Source: Amphibacillus xylanus NBRC 15112
Lineage (GTDB): Bacteria; Bacillota; Bacilli; Bacillales; Amphibacillaceae
DNA: 64,000 nt
NCBI RefSeq assembly: GCF_000307165.1
Contig: NC_018704.1
Location: 868,001 to 932,000, forward strand
Direction of reading: 5' to 3'
Position 1 is the stretch's first letter. Each line of letters opens with the position of its first letter. This document shows positions 1 through 8,330 of this stretch, one piece after another. Under the pieces are notes generated by a model. The model was not told where the DNA came from. It ran no database searches and was given only the letters and a program-made list of their open reading frames with translations. Position numbers and translations under genes: made by a program.

Positions 1-813
1 TATGCTGGCGGTGATGATCAAATGGTTAGAGATAATATTAACGGTGTGATCAATCAAGACTTAGCTCTAGTGATTGGTGAATTTGGTCATTATCACACAG
101 ATGGCGATGTTGATGAAGATACGATTTTGAGTTACGCGGAGCAGACAGGTGTTGGTTGGTTAGCATGGTCATGGAAAGGCAATGGAACTGAGTGGGAGTA
201 TCTTGATCTATCAAATGATTGGGGAGGAAATTATTTAACATCTTGGGGTGACAGGATTGTAAATGGAGCAAATGGATTAAGAGAAACGAGTCAAATTGCT
301 TCTGTTTTTTCAGGAAACAATGGCGGGACTCCTGGAAATGGTGAGGAAGAGACTCCTGGTGATGTAAGTCATTTCGCAAACTTCGAGAATGGTACTGAAG
401 GTTGGGAAGCAAGCAATGTATCTGGTGGACCTTGGGCAACAAATGAATGGAGTGCTAGTGGTTCATATGCTTTAAAAGCCGATGCGCAATTAGCATCTGG
501 AAGAGAACACTATTTATATCGAATCGGTCCCTTTAATTTATCTGGGTCAACATTAAACGCAACGGTAAGGGGTGCTAATTGGGGGAATTATGGATCTGGT
601 ATCGACGTGAAGCTATACGTTAAGTACGGAGATGGCTGGACGTGGAGAGATAGTGGTGTACAGACAATTAGAGCGGGAGAATCTATTGATCTATCACTAG
701 ATTTATCAAATGTTGATCGCTCAAACATTAGAGAAGTTGGTATCCAGTTTATTGGTGGAAATCATTCATCTGGAAAAACCGCTTTTTATGTTGATCATGT
801 TTATTCACATTAG
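1..813 (+). CDS. beta-mannanase GH5, 3' part with mannan-binding module (partial)
   Basis: The reading frame is open from the first base, so the N-terminus lies outside the window. The first ~95 visible residues are the end of a GH5 (subfamily 8 type) beta-mannanase barrel. VIGEFGHY carries the expected nucleophile Glu, and WLAWSWKGNG and YLDLSNDWGG are typical late-barrel strands. The acid/base Glu is upstream and not visible. A Gly/Pro/Glu-rich linker (about residues 105-120) leads to a ~145-residue beta-sandwich module (FENGTEGWEASN, SGSYALKADA) like the mannan-binding modules of Bacillus mannanases. The enzyme would be secreted and cut beta-1,4-mannan. The stop is TAG. Family call is firm; exact CBM family is not. 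Confidence 0.85.
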   Translation, partial: YAGGDDQMVRDNINGVINQDLALVIGEFGHYHTDGDVDEDTILSYAEQTGVGWLAWSWKGNGTEWEYLDLSNDWGGNYLTSWGDRIVNGANGLRETSQIASVFSGNNGGTPGNGEEETPGDVSHFANFENGTEGWEASNVSGGPWATNEWSASGSYALKADAQLASGREHYLYRIGPFNLSGSTLNATVRGANWGNYGSGIDVKLYVKYGDGWTWRDSGVQTIRAGESIDLSLDLSNVDRSNIREVGIQFIGGNHSSGKTAFYVDHVYSH

Positions 814-934
814 TAGAAAAGGGAATGCGAACTTAATCCTTTAAAACTTATGATCACATGTAAATAAGAAATGGTTGGTTTTAATGTATATGAGACTAAC
901 TCTATTAATCAGTAGTTAGTCTCATATACTTCTA

Positions 935-1215
935 CTAGTACGCTTCCCACTTCACCTGACTAGCTTGATTGAAGCGAGCTTCAACTTCAGGCCAGTTAAC
1001 GAGATTCCACCAATTGTCGATATACTTTTCCCGCTCATTCTTATACTTAAGATAGTAAGCATGCTCTCAAACATCAAACATAAGCAATGGAATCACATCC
1101 CACTGACTCAAATTTTGATGTTTTTCTGCTTGAAGAATTTCTAAACGTCTTGAACGTGGCGACCAGACTAAAATTGCCCAGCCACCGCCCTCTACCTTAT
1201 TTGCTGCTTCTGTGA
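935..1215 (-). pseudogene. Fe/Mn superoxide dismutase remnant (SodF-like C-terminal part)
   Basis: Read on the minus strand, about 90 codons match the C-terminal half of a Bacillus SodF-type superoxide dismutase: FTEAANKVEGGGWAILVW, then [28 protein letters not shown] and [15 protein letters not shown]. In the metal-ligand motif DVWEHAYYL the Trp codon has become TGA (positions 1067-1069), so the frame is interrupted. The similarity stops abruptly near 1215, exactly where the truncated tnpA begins, so the N-terminal half (with two of the metal-binding His residues) is gone. This is a dead gene. Confidence 0.85.
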
Positions 1216-1569
1216 AATATTGTATGGTGTGTGAAATATCGCCATAAAGTGTTGCTTGGTGATATAGATAAAAAGCTAAAGGAAATACTCAATCAAATTG
1301 CTACAGATAATGGTTTCACGATTTCAGAAATTGAAATTGATTGTGACCATGTTCATCTCCTAATTGATTGTAATCCGCAACATTCAATTCCAAATATCAT
1401 CAAAGCGTTAAAGGGTGTTTCGGCAAGGTTGCTATTTAAAGCGTTCCCCCAGCTAAAAAAGAAGCTATGGGAAGGGAATCTTTGGAATCATTCTTACTTT
1501 GTGGCAACCGTAAGTGAACACACGGAAGCGCAAATACGACAATACATCGAAAATCAGAAAGTGAGGTGA
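1216..1569 (+). pseudogene. tnpA: IS200-like Y1 transposase TnpA, 5'-truncated
   Basis: The frame begins NIVWCVKYRHKVLLGDIDKKL, which is the second beta-strand region of IS200/IS605 TnpA; the first ~20 residues are missing. An in-frame GTG (1231) could allow a 112-residue product. The HUH metal motif (DHVHLLID) and the C-terminal helix with the presumed nucleophile Tyr (IRQYIENQ) are present. Loss of the first strand probably abolishes folding. It is followed after a few bases by tnpB on the same strand, the usual IS605 order. Confidence 0.8.
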
Positions 1570-1575
1570 AAAGCA

Positions 1576-2680
1576 ATGTTAGTAAATAAAGCATACAAAT
1601 GCCGTATCTATCCAACCAAAGAGCAGGAAGTATTAATTGTTAAAACGATTGGTTGCAGTCGATTTGTGTTCAACCACTTCTTGGCGAAGTGGAACGAAAC
1701 ATACAAAGAAACAGGTAAAGGATTGTCATACGGAGTATGTTCTTCCGAACTGCCGAATCTAAAAAAAAGAATTACCTTGGCTAAAAGAAGTAGATAGCAT
1801 CGCTATTCAATCATCAGTAAAGAACCTCGCAGACGCATATTCACGATTCTTCAAGAAGCAGAATGATGCACCACGTTTCAAGTCAAAAAGGAATAAAGTT
1901 CAGTTGTACACAACGAAACACACAAACGGAAATATTGCGATAGAAGGAGATAAGATTAAACGCCCTAAACTTGGACTTGTTCGTTTTGCGAAATCAAAAG
2001 AAGTAGAAGGTCGTATTTTAAATGCTACGGTTAGACGCAATCCCTCTGGCAAATACTTTGTTTCGTTGTTAGTAGAAACAGACGTGCAACCATTGCCAAA
2101 AACAAACAAAGAAGTCGGTATTGACGTTGGGTTAAAGGATTTCGCTATTCTATCTAACGGTAAAGTGTTCGAGAATCCGAAATTCCTACGGAATATGGAA
2201 CAAAAACTCATTCGTGAACAACGTATCCTTTCCAGACGTGTGAAAGGTTCTTCAAACTGGAATAAACAACGAGTTAAGGTTGCCAGAATCCATGAACGCA
2301 TTGCAAATGCCTGAACAGACTACTTGCAAAAAATTTCAACGTATATTGTCAAAAACCACGACATCATTGCGATTGAAGATTTGCAAGTGTCTAACATGAT
2401 GAAGAACCACAAACTTGCCAAAGCAATTAGCGAAGTGTCCTGGTATCAATTCAGAACGATGCTTGAATACAAGGCAAAGTGGCATGGACGTATTGTCGTT
2501 GTCGTAGGCAAAACGTTCGCTTCCTCTCAACTCTGTTCGTGTTGTGGATACCAAAACAAAGAGGTTAAAGGTCTTAACTTGCGACAATGGAAGTGTCCTT
2601 CTTGCTATAGTGAATGGGATAGGGATGTAAACGCAAGTTTGAATATTCTTGCCGAAGGCAAAAGACTACTATCTGCATAA
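1576..2680 (+). pseudogene. tnpB: TnpB RNA-guided nuclease of IS605 element, frameshifted and interrupted
   Basis: The protein would be about 365 residues. It starts normally (MLVNKAYKCRIYPTKEQ), but a run of eight A (1761-1768) shifts the frame by +1; the continuation ELPWLKEVDS lies in the next frame. A second lesion is a TGA at 2312-2314, where a CGA Arg codon is expected in HERIANA-R-TDYL. Between and after the lesions all signature parts remain: RuvC Asp in GIDVGLKDFA, Glu in [10 protein letters not shown], Asp in [10 protein letters not shown], and a four-Cys zinc finger (CSCCG, CPSC). Two separate lesions make a pseudogene the best call, although slippage at the A run cannot be excluded. 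Confidence 0.85.
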
Positions 2681-2790
2681 TCGCAGTAACCGCAGGAACT
2701 GCGGGGATAGCTTGGTGGTACATCATGTACTCATTCTGCTCAGTAGAGCGGACTACCCAAGAATCTCGTGGCTTTAGCCATGAGAGGTTC
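2681..2790 (+). ncRNA. putative omega-RNA scaffold at tnpB 3' end
   Basis: In IS605 elements the 3' end of tnpB plus the right end is transcribed as the guide-carrying RNA of TnpB. Here the 110 bases after the tnpB stop include a G-rich stretch and a terminal hairpin (CTCGTGGC TTTA GCCATGAG). The position that would serve as guide starts at ~2791 in aminopeptidase-derived sequence. The assignment rests on position and family knowledge; no expression evidence exists. Confidence 0.45.
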
Positions 2791-2886
2791 AAGATTGGTT
2801 CTGCTGAGTTAGACATTGACGGGATTTTACCTGATGGCTCAACAGAAGCCGTTTTCCGTAAAGGCGCATGGGCGTTTGATATTTAA
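2791..2886 (+). pseudogene. C-terminal remnant of M29 leucyl aminopeptidase
   Basis: About 31 codons run from the IS605 right end to a TAA stop: KIGSAELDIDGILPDGSTEA followed by VFRKGAWAFDI. This closely resembles the conserved C-terminus of M29 (AmpS / aminopeptidase T) enzymes, which end in a strand of the form IGSxELDIDG...VFRNGNWAF. Everything upstream has been lost to the mobile element. It marks a second gene destroyed at this locus. Confidence 0.7.
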
Positions 2887-2892
2887 TGAATC

Positions 2893-2942
2893 GACGATTG
2901 ATTACTCACATTTTAATGTGGTGTGATCAACCGTCTTTTTTA
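2893..2942 (+). terminator. Rho-independent terminator
   Basis: The hairpin GACGATTGATTACTCACATT / AATGTGGTGTGATCAACCGTC with a short loop is followed by six T. It lies directly behind the aminopeptidase remnant and was presumably that gene's terminator. Confidence 0.8.
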
Positions 2943-3580
2943 ATGAATAACTCAACTGTCAGTTCAATCTCATTACTTGACCTTGAAAAATGTAGGCATA
3001 TTATTCCCGTAGTCAGTCAATTTCATAATTGTTTACTTATATGAATGAATTTCATAATGACTTAATTGGCTATAAAACACGAACAATTGGGTTATAGGTG
3101 ACGCGGTGATTTCCACTCTAGGCGGACGCTTTCCGCGGGATCGGCCTCAGCTAATTGATAAAAGCTTTCCAAGCTTTTATCACTGGATCTTCGGACACGA
3201 TTGTTCCCGCTGGAGTCGCCGCCTGCCGTTCTAATCACTTGATTAGGCTTCTTTATTTACGTATGATATTGTATTTTCATTTGTAATTGTTCGTGTTCTT
3301 AACTAGATTTTTGTATTATGAAATTGACTCATATGAATGACTGACCTATAGCTTAAAGCTATATCTAGTGATAAGAAATAGGTATTACTTTATTTGGAAT
3401 ACGATATGGTAGAATCATGCTAATAAACAAACGAGACCTGCGGTGGTATGTCAACAAAGAAATAATTAAATATTTGATTATCAAGGTTCAGATTTCTTAA
3501 AAAAGGCATTACGAAACTAGACCAGTAAATATTTGGTAATTACTGGAATTATTTAAAAGGATTTTTGAAGTTTGCTAACT
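2943..3580. other. gene-free stretch between aminopeptidase remnant and IS110
   Basis: Apart from the GC-rich palindrome (3113-3230), I see no gene. There is a weak hairpin CCAGTAA / TTACTGG (about 3520-3545) just before the end of the IS110 transposase. The last ~100-200 bases must contain the right end of the IS110 element, whose boundary I cannot place because IS110 elements lack clear inverted repeats. Confidence 0.6.
3113..3230. repeat. Bacillaceae GC-rich interspersed palindrome
   Basis: A locally GC-rich block in an AT-rich spacer. The outer arms are AGGCGGACGCTTTCCGCGGG (3119-3138) and TCCCGCTGGAGTCGCCGCCT, nearly complementary. Inside is a perfect hairpin, GATAAAAGCTT TCC AAGCTTTTATC (3157-3181). 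From memory this CTCTAGGCGGACGCTTTCCGCGGG type of element recurs between genes in many Bacillaceae; its function is unknown to me. Confidence 0.7.
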
Positions 3581-4810
3581 TCATATATTCACGCTCCTTT
3601 TTGGCGTGTAGACTTGGTGATTGCGTAGTAGCGCATCCACCAAACGCACTAATTTTCTTGCGGTTAAGACGAGTGCTCTTTTATGTTGATGCTTCGGAAC
3701 TTCTTGGTATTTCTTCGCGTAATAAGCTTGATACTCAGGAACGTGCCTTCTTACCGAGTTGGCGGCTTCAACCAGGTAATATCTGAGGTACTGATTCCCG
3801 TTCCGCGAAAGTGAAGTGTCGTCCGCTGTAAAGCGGCCTGATTGGTGTTTTCGCCAATAAAGGCCTGCATATTTGGCTATCTTTGTTTCATCATCAAATC
3901 GCTCGATTTGGCCGATCTCAGCGATAATTCCAGCTGTGAATACTGGCCCAATGCCAGGGATGGTTACAAGCGTTTGCGTCAAGCCAGCCATTATTCTCTC
4001 GATTGCTTTATCAATCTCTTTTACCTGCTTTTGAAGTGTACGAATAACTTCAATAGTCGTTCCGAGAATGATATCGATGGAATCTTCAACAACCTTGTCT
4101 AAACGATAGGAAGAGCGAACAGCTTTCTGGATGGATTTCGCAACGCATTCCGGATTCCCAAAACGATTTCTGCCCTTTTCCTGAAGAAAAGCAGCCAGAT
4201 CCTCGACCGGCATTTGCGCAAGTTCATCCAGACTGAACTTCTCAAAAAACAGCTCCATCATGGCATTTCCAAAGACAGAAGAGTCGACCTCCTCTTTGAA
4301 AGTGTTGCACTTAAAACTCAAGTGTTGAAGGAAGTGCTGCTTTTCCTTGGTAACCTGATGGACCAGCTGATACCTGGAACGTGTAAGCTGTTGGAGCGCA
4401 ACATATTGGCTCTCTTTTACCACGGACATTGGCAATCGGCCAAAACGCAGATAATCGGCGATGACGAAGGCATCAATTTCATCGGTTTTGTCCATGTCAC
4501 TATAACTCTTTTTAAAGTTCGCAATCTGTTTCGGATTCATGACAAAAACCTCTGCGCCAAGTGCTTTGAGAGCCTCGTCATGATGAAGAAACATGGATGG
4601 ATGAAAACTGTAAACAGACGTGGACTCAAGCCCGAATCTGAGTGTATCAACAGCCTGACCATTCACGCATTCTAAAACGGTATCCCGAAGCTCACTCGCA
4701 CCAGGAAGGTCATTAGAGACCGTGAAGGATTTAACCTTTTCTCCTTCACCATCTAACAAACAAACCTTGATATCAAAAGAACTAACATCTAATCCAGCAA
4801 ATAATTTCAT
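3581..4810 (-). CDS. IS110-family DEDD transposase (complete)
   Basis: 409 residues, full length for IS110. The N-terminal RuvC-like DEDD domain begins MKLFAGLDVSSFDIKVCLLDG with the first catalytic Asp and contains the late acidic pair in SDMDKTDEIDAFVIADYLR. The C-terminal part has the helix-hairpin-helix (TIPGIGPVFTAGIIAEIG) and the region with the presumed catalytic Ser (DDTSLSRNGNQYLRYYL). A strong AAGGAGG stands 10 bases ahead of the ATG. The gene looks intact, unlike the other transposase genes here. Recombination would be guided by a bridge RNA encoded beside the gene. Confidence 0.92.
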   Translation of the reverse strand: MKLFAGLDVSSFDIKVCLLDGEGEKVKSFTVSNDLPGASELRDTVLECVNGQAVDTLRFGLESTSVYSFHPSMFLHHDEALKALGAEVFVMNPKQIANFKKSYSDMDKTDEIDAFVIADYLRFGRLPMSVVKESQYVALQQLTRSRYQLVHQVTKEKQHFLQHLSFKCNTFKEEVDSSVFGNAMMELFFEKFSLDELAQMPVEDLAAFLQEKGRNRFGNPECVAKSIQKAVRSSYRLDKVVEDSIDIILGTTIEVIRTLQKQVKEIDKAIERIMAGLTQTLVTIPGIGPVFTAGIIAEIGQIERFDDETKIAKYAGLYWRKHQSGRFTADDTSLSRNGNQYLRYYLVEAANSVRRHVPEYQAYYAKKYQEVPKHQHKRALVLTARKLVRLVDALLRNHQVYTPKRSVNI

Positions 4811-4854
4811 GGGGGATTTCCTCCTTTCGATTTAGAATCATTGGTACTTATTTC

Positions 4855-5045
4855 TTGGACACCCTGAGATATCCCTAGTGTGAACGCCGATCAGCAACCT
4901 CGTGTATAAGTACTATCCCTGATTCGAAAGCCGCCCCAGAGCTACTATCATCTAGGTTCGAGGTTCAGGGTGCACAGCCTGCGAGTAGGAAGGTCCGCAC
5001 GCACACTGGGAAACAGTCTTTATAGTGTGGTCTAGCCACAAGGGG
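4855..5045 (-). ncRNA. putative IS110 bridge RNA in the element's leading end
   Basis: Upstream of the transposase start lies a ~190-base, GC-richer, strongly structured segment with no ORF. CACCCTGA (4860-4867) pairs with TCAGGGTG (4965-4972), enclosing a second stem AACCTCG (4896-4902) with CGAGGTT (4959-4965 region). A separate hairpin CACACT...AGTGTG spans 5002-5029. IS110-group elements encode the bispecific bridge RNA in exactly this position. Pairings are by eye; the target- and donor-binding loops are not assigned. Confidence 0.6.
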
Positions 5046-5191
5046 GAAAAGAATTGTCCCAAATGATCCTAAGACCATTATCTAGGAACATCTCGGGACG
5101 TCCAAGACTTTTGACTATATTCAGCAGAAAATGCAAGAAAATCTGGGCTCAAATGATAGGGCCTAAACATAATATACGAGGGGGAATAATA
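5046..5191 (+). other. metE leader remnant next to IS110
   Basis: About 145 bases between the IS110 end and the metE start. I looked for a SAM riboswitch (S-box) or T-box core and see neither. A frame open from 5054 into metE has no ribosome site of its own and is not a credible N-terminal extension. The IS110 insertion may have separated metE from its original leader. Confidence 0.5.
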
Positions 5192-7468
5192 ATGAAAACA
5201 GCAGTGATTGGGTATCCAAGGATAGGAGCTTTACGAGAATTAAAATTTGCAACAGAGCAATACTTTAAGGGAGACCTTACAGAAGTTGAGCTTCAAAAGT
5301 CAGCAGCACAGTTAAGAAAAAGGCATTGGGACAAACAGCTAAATAAAGGAATTGATTTTATATCATCAAATGATTTTTCGTTGTATGACAATGTTCTAGA
5401 TACAGCAGTGTTACTAAATGCGATCCCGAAAAAGTATCAACAATTAAAACTAACTCCAATCGATCAATATTTTGCAATGGCTCGAGGCTACCAAGGTGAG
5501 CAGGGCGATGTAAAAGCATTGGCGATGAAGAAGTGGTTTAACACGAATTATCACTATATTGTTCCTGAAATTGAAGATGAGACTAGGTTATCATTAGTTG
5601 GAAATAAACCTTTTGAAGAATTTGAAGAAGCAAAGAATAATGGAGTAATTACTAAGCCTGTTATTATAGGTGCATTTACTTTCTTAAAATTGGCTAAATA
5701 TACGGGTCAAAAACAGGCGAATGATTTTATTGAAGATATAGTGACAGCCTATGTCAACATCATTGAGACATTTGAAAAGTTGGGGGCAGAATGGATTCAA
5801 TTTGATGAACCATCACTTGTGATGGATTTGACTAAAGAAGATCAAACCCTATTTAAACAACTTTACACAGAGATTCTTGAACGAAAAGGTTCAATCAAAG
5901 TACTTCTTCAAACTTACTTTGGCGATATCCGTGATATCTATCAAACAGCAATCGATTTACCTTTCGACGGCTTAGGTCTTGATTTTGTTGAAGGAAGAAA
6001 AAACTTAACATTGATTAATGAGTTTGGTTTCCCGAACGATAAAATCTTGTTTGCTGGAGTTATTAATGGTAAAAATATTTGGCGTAATCGCTATGATCAA
6101 ACAGTATTATTAATTAATCAATTAAAAGTGAAGAGTCCATCGATCGTTCTTAATACGTCTTGTTCATTACTTCATGTTCCATACACTTTAGACAACGAAC
6201 ATAAACTTGCGGATACAGAAAAACAACATTTAGCATTCGCTGAAGAAAAGTTAACTGAATTGATCGAATTATCGGATATTTTAAAGGAGGAAAACTATCA
6301 GGATAACTTAGAGTTCAAAACAAGAAAGTTTATCTTTGATAATCGTGATCACTTTGAAAATTTAGTTGTACAGGATAGAGTGAAATCATTAACTGAACAA
6401 GATTTTCAAAGACAACCTGCTTTTTCTGAACGGGAACGTCTGCAACGAGAAAAATTCAATCTACCGTCATTACCGACAACGACAATTGGCTCGTTTCCAC
6501 AAACACTTGATGTAAAGGAAAACCGTGCACGATTTAAAAAGGGTGAAATTTCTTTAGAACACTATACAGCATTTAATAAACAAAAAATTGCAGAATGTAT
6601 CGCACTACAAGAAGACATTGGCTTAGACATTTTAGTCCATGGCGAGTTTGAAAGAAACGATATGGTTGAATATTTTGGTGAACATCTTGAAGGCTTTATC
6701 TTTACTCAAAATGCCTGGGTACAATCGTATGGAACAAGATGTGTGAAACCACCGATTATTTGGGGAGATGTGAGCCGAACAAGTCCGATCACAGTTGAGT
6801 ACTCTGTCTATGCTCAATCACTAACAAATAAGCCAGTGAAAGGGATGTTAACAGGACCAATTACGATTCTAAATTGGTCATTCCCAAGAGAAGATATTTC
6901 GCTAAAAGATTGTGTTTTACAAATTGCTTTGGCGATAAGAGAAGAAGTGCTTGACCTTGAAAAAGAAGGTATTCGTCATATTCAAGTAGACGAAGCGGCT
7001 TTAAGAGAAAAGTTACCGCTTAGAAAAAGTGATTGGTACAGTGAATATCTTGATTGGGCAATTCCTGCCTTTCGACTCGTTCATAGTGGCGTAAGACCTG
7101 AAACGCAAATTCATACACACATGTGCTACAGTGAATTTTCGGATATTATTGAAGATATTGACCAAATGGATGCGGATGTAATTACCTTTGAAGCATCTCG
7201 TTCAGATCTTTCAATTGTGGATGTTTTACGAGAAAATCAATTTAAAACACAAGTCGGACCAGGTGTCTACGATATTCATTCGCCGAGAATTCCAAGTGTA
7301 CCTGAGATTAAAGCTGTCATCACCCATATCTTAGAGAAGATGCCACTGGAAAAAGTTTGGGTCAATCCAGACTGTGGATTAAAGACAAGAGGGAATAAGG
7401 AAGTTGCAGAAAGTCTTAGAAATATGGTTGAAGCGGTTAATGAAGTTAAACGGGAATTATTTCAATGA
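5192..7468 (+). CDS. metE: cobalamin-independent methionine synthase
   Basis: Transfers the methyl group of 5-methyl-tetrahydropteroyl-triglutamate to homocysteine, the last step of methionine synthesis, in the cytosol. 758 residues, normal length. The N-terminal domain starts MKTAVIGYPRIGALRELKFA; the C-terminal catalytic barrel starts at LPTTTIGSFPQT. Zinc ligands are visible: His643 and Cys645 (HTHMCYSE), Glu667 (TFEAS) and Cys728 (NPDCGLKTRG). The ATG at 5192 is preceded by GAGGGGG. The stop overlaps the metF start (ATGA), so the two genes form one translationally coupled operon. Regulation is unclear because no S-box is seen upstream. Confidence 0.95.
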   Translation: MKTAVIGYPRIGALRELKFATEQYFKGDLTEVELQKSAAQLRKRHWDKQLNKGIDFISSNDFSLYDNVLDTAVLLNAIPKKYQQLKLTPIDQYFAMARGYQGEQGDVKALAMKKWFNTNYHYIVPEIEDETRLSLVGNKPFEEFEEAKNNGVITKPVIIGAFTFLKLAKYTGQKQANDFIEDIVTAYVNIIETFEKLGAEWIQFDEPSLVMDLTKEDQTLFKQLYTEILERKGSIKVLLQTYFGDIRDIYQTAIDLPFDGLGLDFVEGRKNLTLINEFGFPNDKILFAGVINGKNIWRNRYDQTVLLINQLKVKSPSIVLNTSCSLLHVPYTLDNEHKLADTEKQHLAFAEEKLTELIELSDILKEENYQDNLEFKTRKFIFDNRDHFENLVVQDRVKSLTEQDFQRQPAFSERERLQREKFNLPSLPTTTIGSFPQTLDVKENRARFKKGEISLEHYTAFNKQKIAECIALQEDIGLDILVHGEFERNDMVEYFGEHLEGFIFTQNAWVQSYGTRCVKPPIIWGDVSRTSPITVEYSVYAQSLTNKPVKGMLTGPITILNWSFPREDISLKDCVLQIALAIREEVLDLEKEGIRHIQVDEAALREKLPLRKSDWYSEYLDWAIPAFRLVHSGVRPETQIHTHMCYSEFSDIIEDIDQMDADVITFEASRSDLSIVDVLRENQFKTQVGPGVYDIHSPRIPSVPEIKAVITHILEKMPLEKVWVNPDCGLKTRGNKEVAESLRNMVEAVNEVKRELFQ

Positions 7469-8328
7469 AAACTTTAGATCTATTTGATTCAAAAAAAGTC
7501 TTGTCATTTGAAATCTTTCCGCCGAGACAGCCAGGATCAGTAAATATGATTTATGACACAGTTGAACAATTAACAGAATTAGACCCAGATTTTATTAGCG
7601 TCACATTTGGAGCAGTTGGTCAAGGTACACGATCAAAAACAGTTGAAATTGCATCGAAGATAAAGAATCACTATGGGATTGAAAGTGTTGCCCATCTACC
7701 GAGTATTAATTTATCTAAAACAGAGGCATTAAATCTAATTCGTGAATTTGAAGAGCAAGGCATAAAAAATATTCTAGCACTTCGAGGAGATATTAACCCG
7801 AATATAGCGCCTAAAAATGAATTTAACTATGCGAGCGATCTGGTTTCATTTATTAAAGAACATGGTGATTTTAACATTATTGGTGCTTGTTACCCTGAAG
7901 GTCATATTGAATCTGATAGTATTGTCAAAGATATTCTCTATTTAAAGAGAAAGGTTGATGCAGGAACAGATCATTTGATTACTCAATTATTTTTTGATAA
8001 TGACTATTTCTATTCATTTCAAGAACATGCTGCAATCGCAGGGATAAATGTCCCTATTCAAGCTGGGATTATGCCGGTTGTTAATAAAAGACAAATCGAA
8101 CGGATGGTTAGTTTATGTGGTGTAAAGCTCCCGAAGAAATTCTTAGCGATGATGCAAAGGTACGAAGATAATCCCGAGGCAATGAAAGAGGCGGGTATCG
8201 CCTATGCAGTTGATCAAATTGTTGATCTGATCACTCAAGGTGTGGATGGTATTCATTTGTATACAATGAACAAGCCTGATATCGCCCACCGTATATATCA
8301 TGCAATTAATAAACTGTTGGTCATATAA
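7465..8328 (+). CDS. metF: methylenetetrahydrofolate reductase
   Basis: FAD enzyme reducing 5,10-methylene-THF to 5-methyl-THF, the methyl donor for MetE. 287 residues with typical MetF features: LSFEIFPPR at the start, VTFGAVGQGTRSKT, the NILALRGD motif (about residues 110-117), and DHLITQLFFDN. The start overlaps the metE stop by four bases. The 3' end lies only a few bases from the end of an IS1182 remnant, but the protein is complete. Confidence 0.95.
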   Translation: MKTLDLFDSKKVLSFEIFPPRQPGSVNMIYDTVEQLTELDPDFISVTFGAVGQGTRSKTVEIASKIKNHYGIESVAHLPSINLSKTEALNLIREFEEQGIKNILALRGDINPNIAPKNEFNYASDLVSFIKEHGDFNIIGACYPEGHIESDSIVKDILYLKRKVDAGTDHLITQLFFDNDYFYSFQEHAAIAGINVPIQAGIMPVVNKRQIERMVSLCGVKLPKKFLAMMQRYEDNPEAMKEAGIAYAVDQIVDLITQGVDGIHLYTMNKPDIAHRIYHAINKLLVI

Positions 8329-8330
8329 AA

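Larger units (their letters stand above)
1216..2795 (+). mobile_element. IS200/IS605-family element, left end lost, both genes damaged
   Basis: A Y1-transposase fragment is followed by a broken tnpB and a right end with a subterminal hairpin (CTCGTGGC / GCCATGAG, 2766-2785) finishing in GGTTCAA. The left end is missing: tnpA joins the SOD remnant at ~1215. The right end abuts a fragment of an M29 aminopeptidase gene. The two flanks belong to different genes, so a deletion or rearrangement followed insertion. With a truncated tnpA, a frameshift plus a nonsense codon in tnpB, and no left end, the element is not autonomous. Confidence 0.85.

Noticed and set aside
1761-1768. Programmed frameshift in tnpB at the A8 run
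   Set aside because: Kept only as a remote option because a second, unrelated nonsense codon further on shows the gene is decaying.
3400-3470. T-box-like ACCTGCGGTGGTATG near 3440
   Set aside because: Lacks the GGTACCGCG core, a specifier stem and a terminator.
4214-4675. Plus-strand open frames of 86-153 codons across the IS110 gene
   Set aside because: They are antisense to the intact transposase and have no family features.
5054-5191. 46-residue N-terminal extension of MetE from an upstream ATG
   Set aside because: No ribosome site, the sequence is unlike MetE, and the ATG at 5192 has a strong GAGGGGG and gives the conserved N-terminus.
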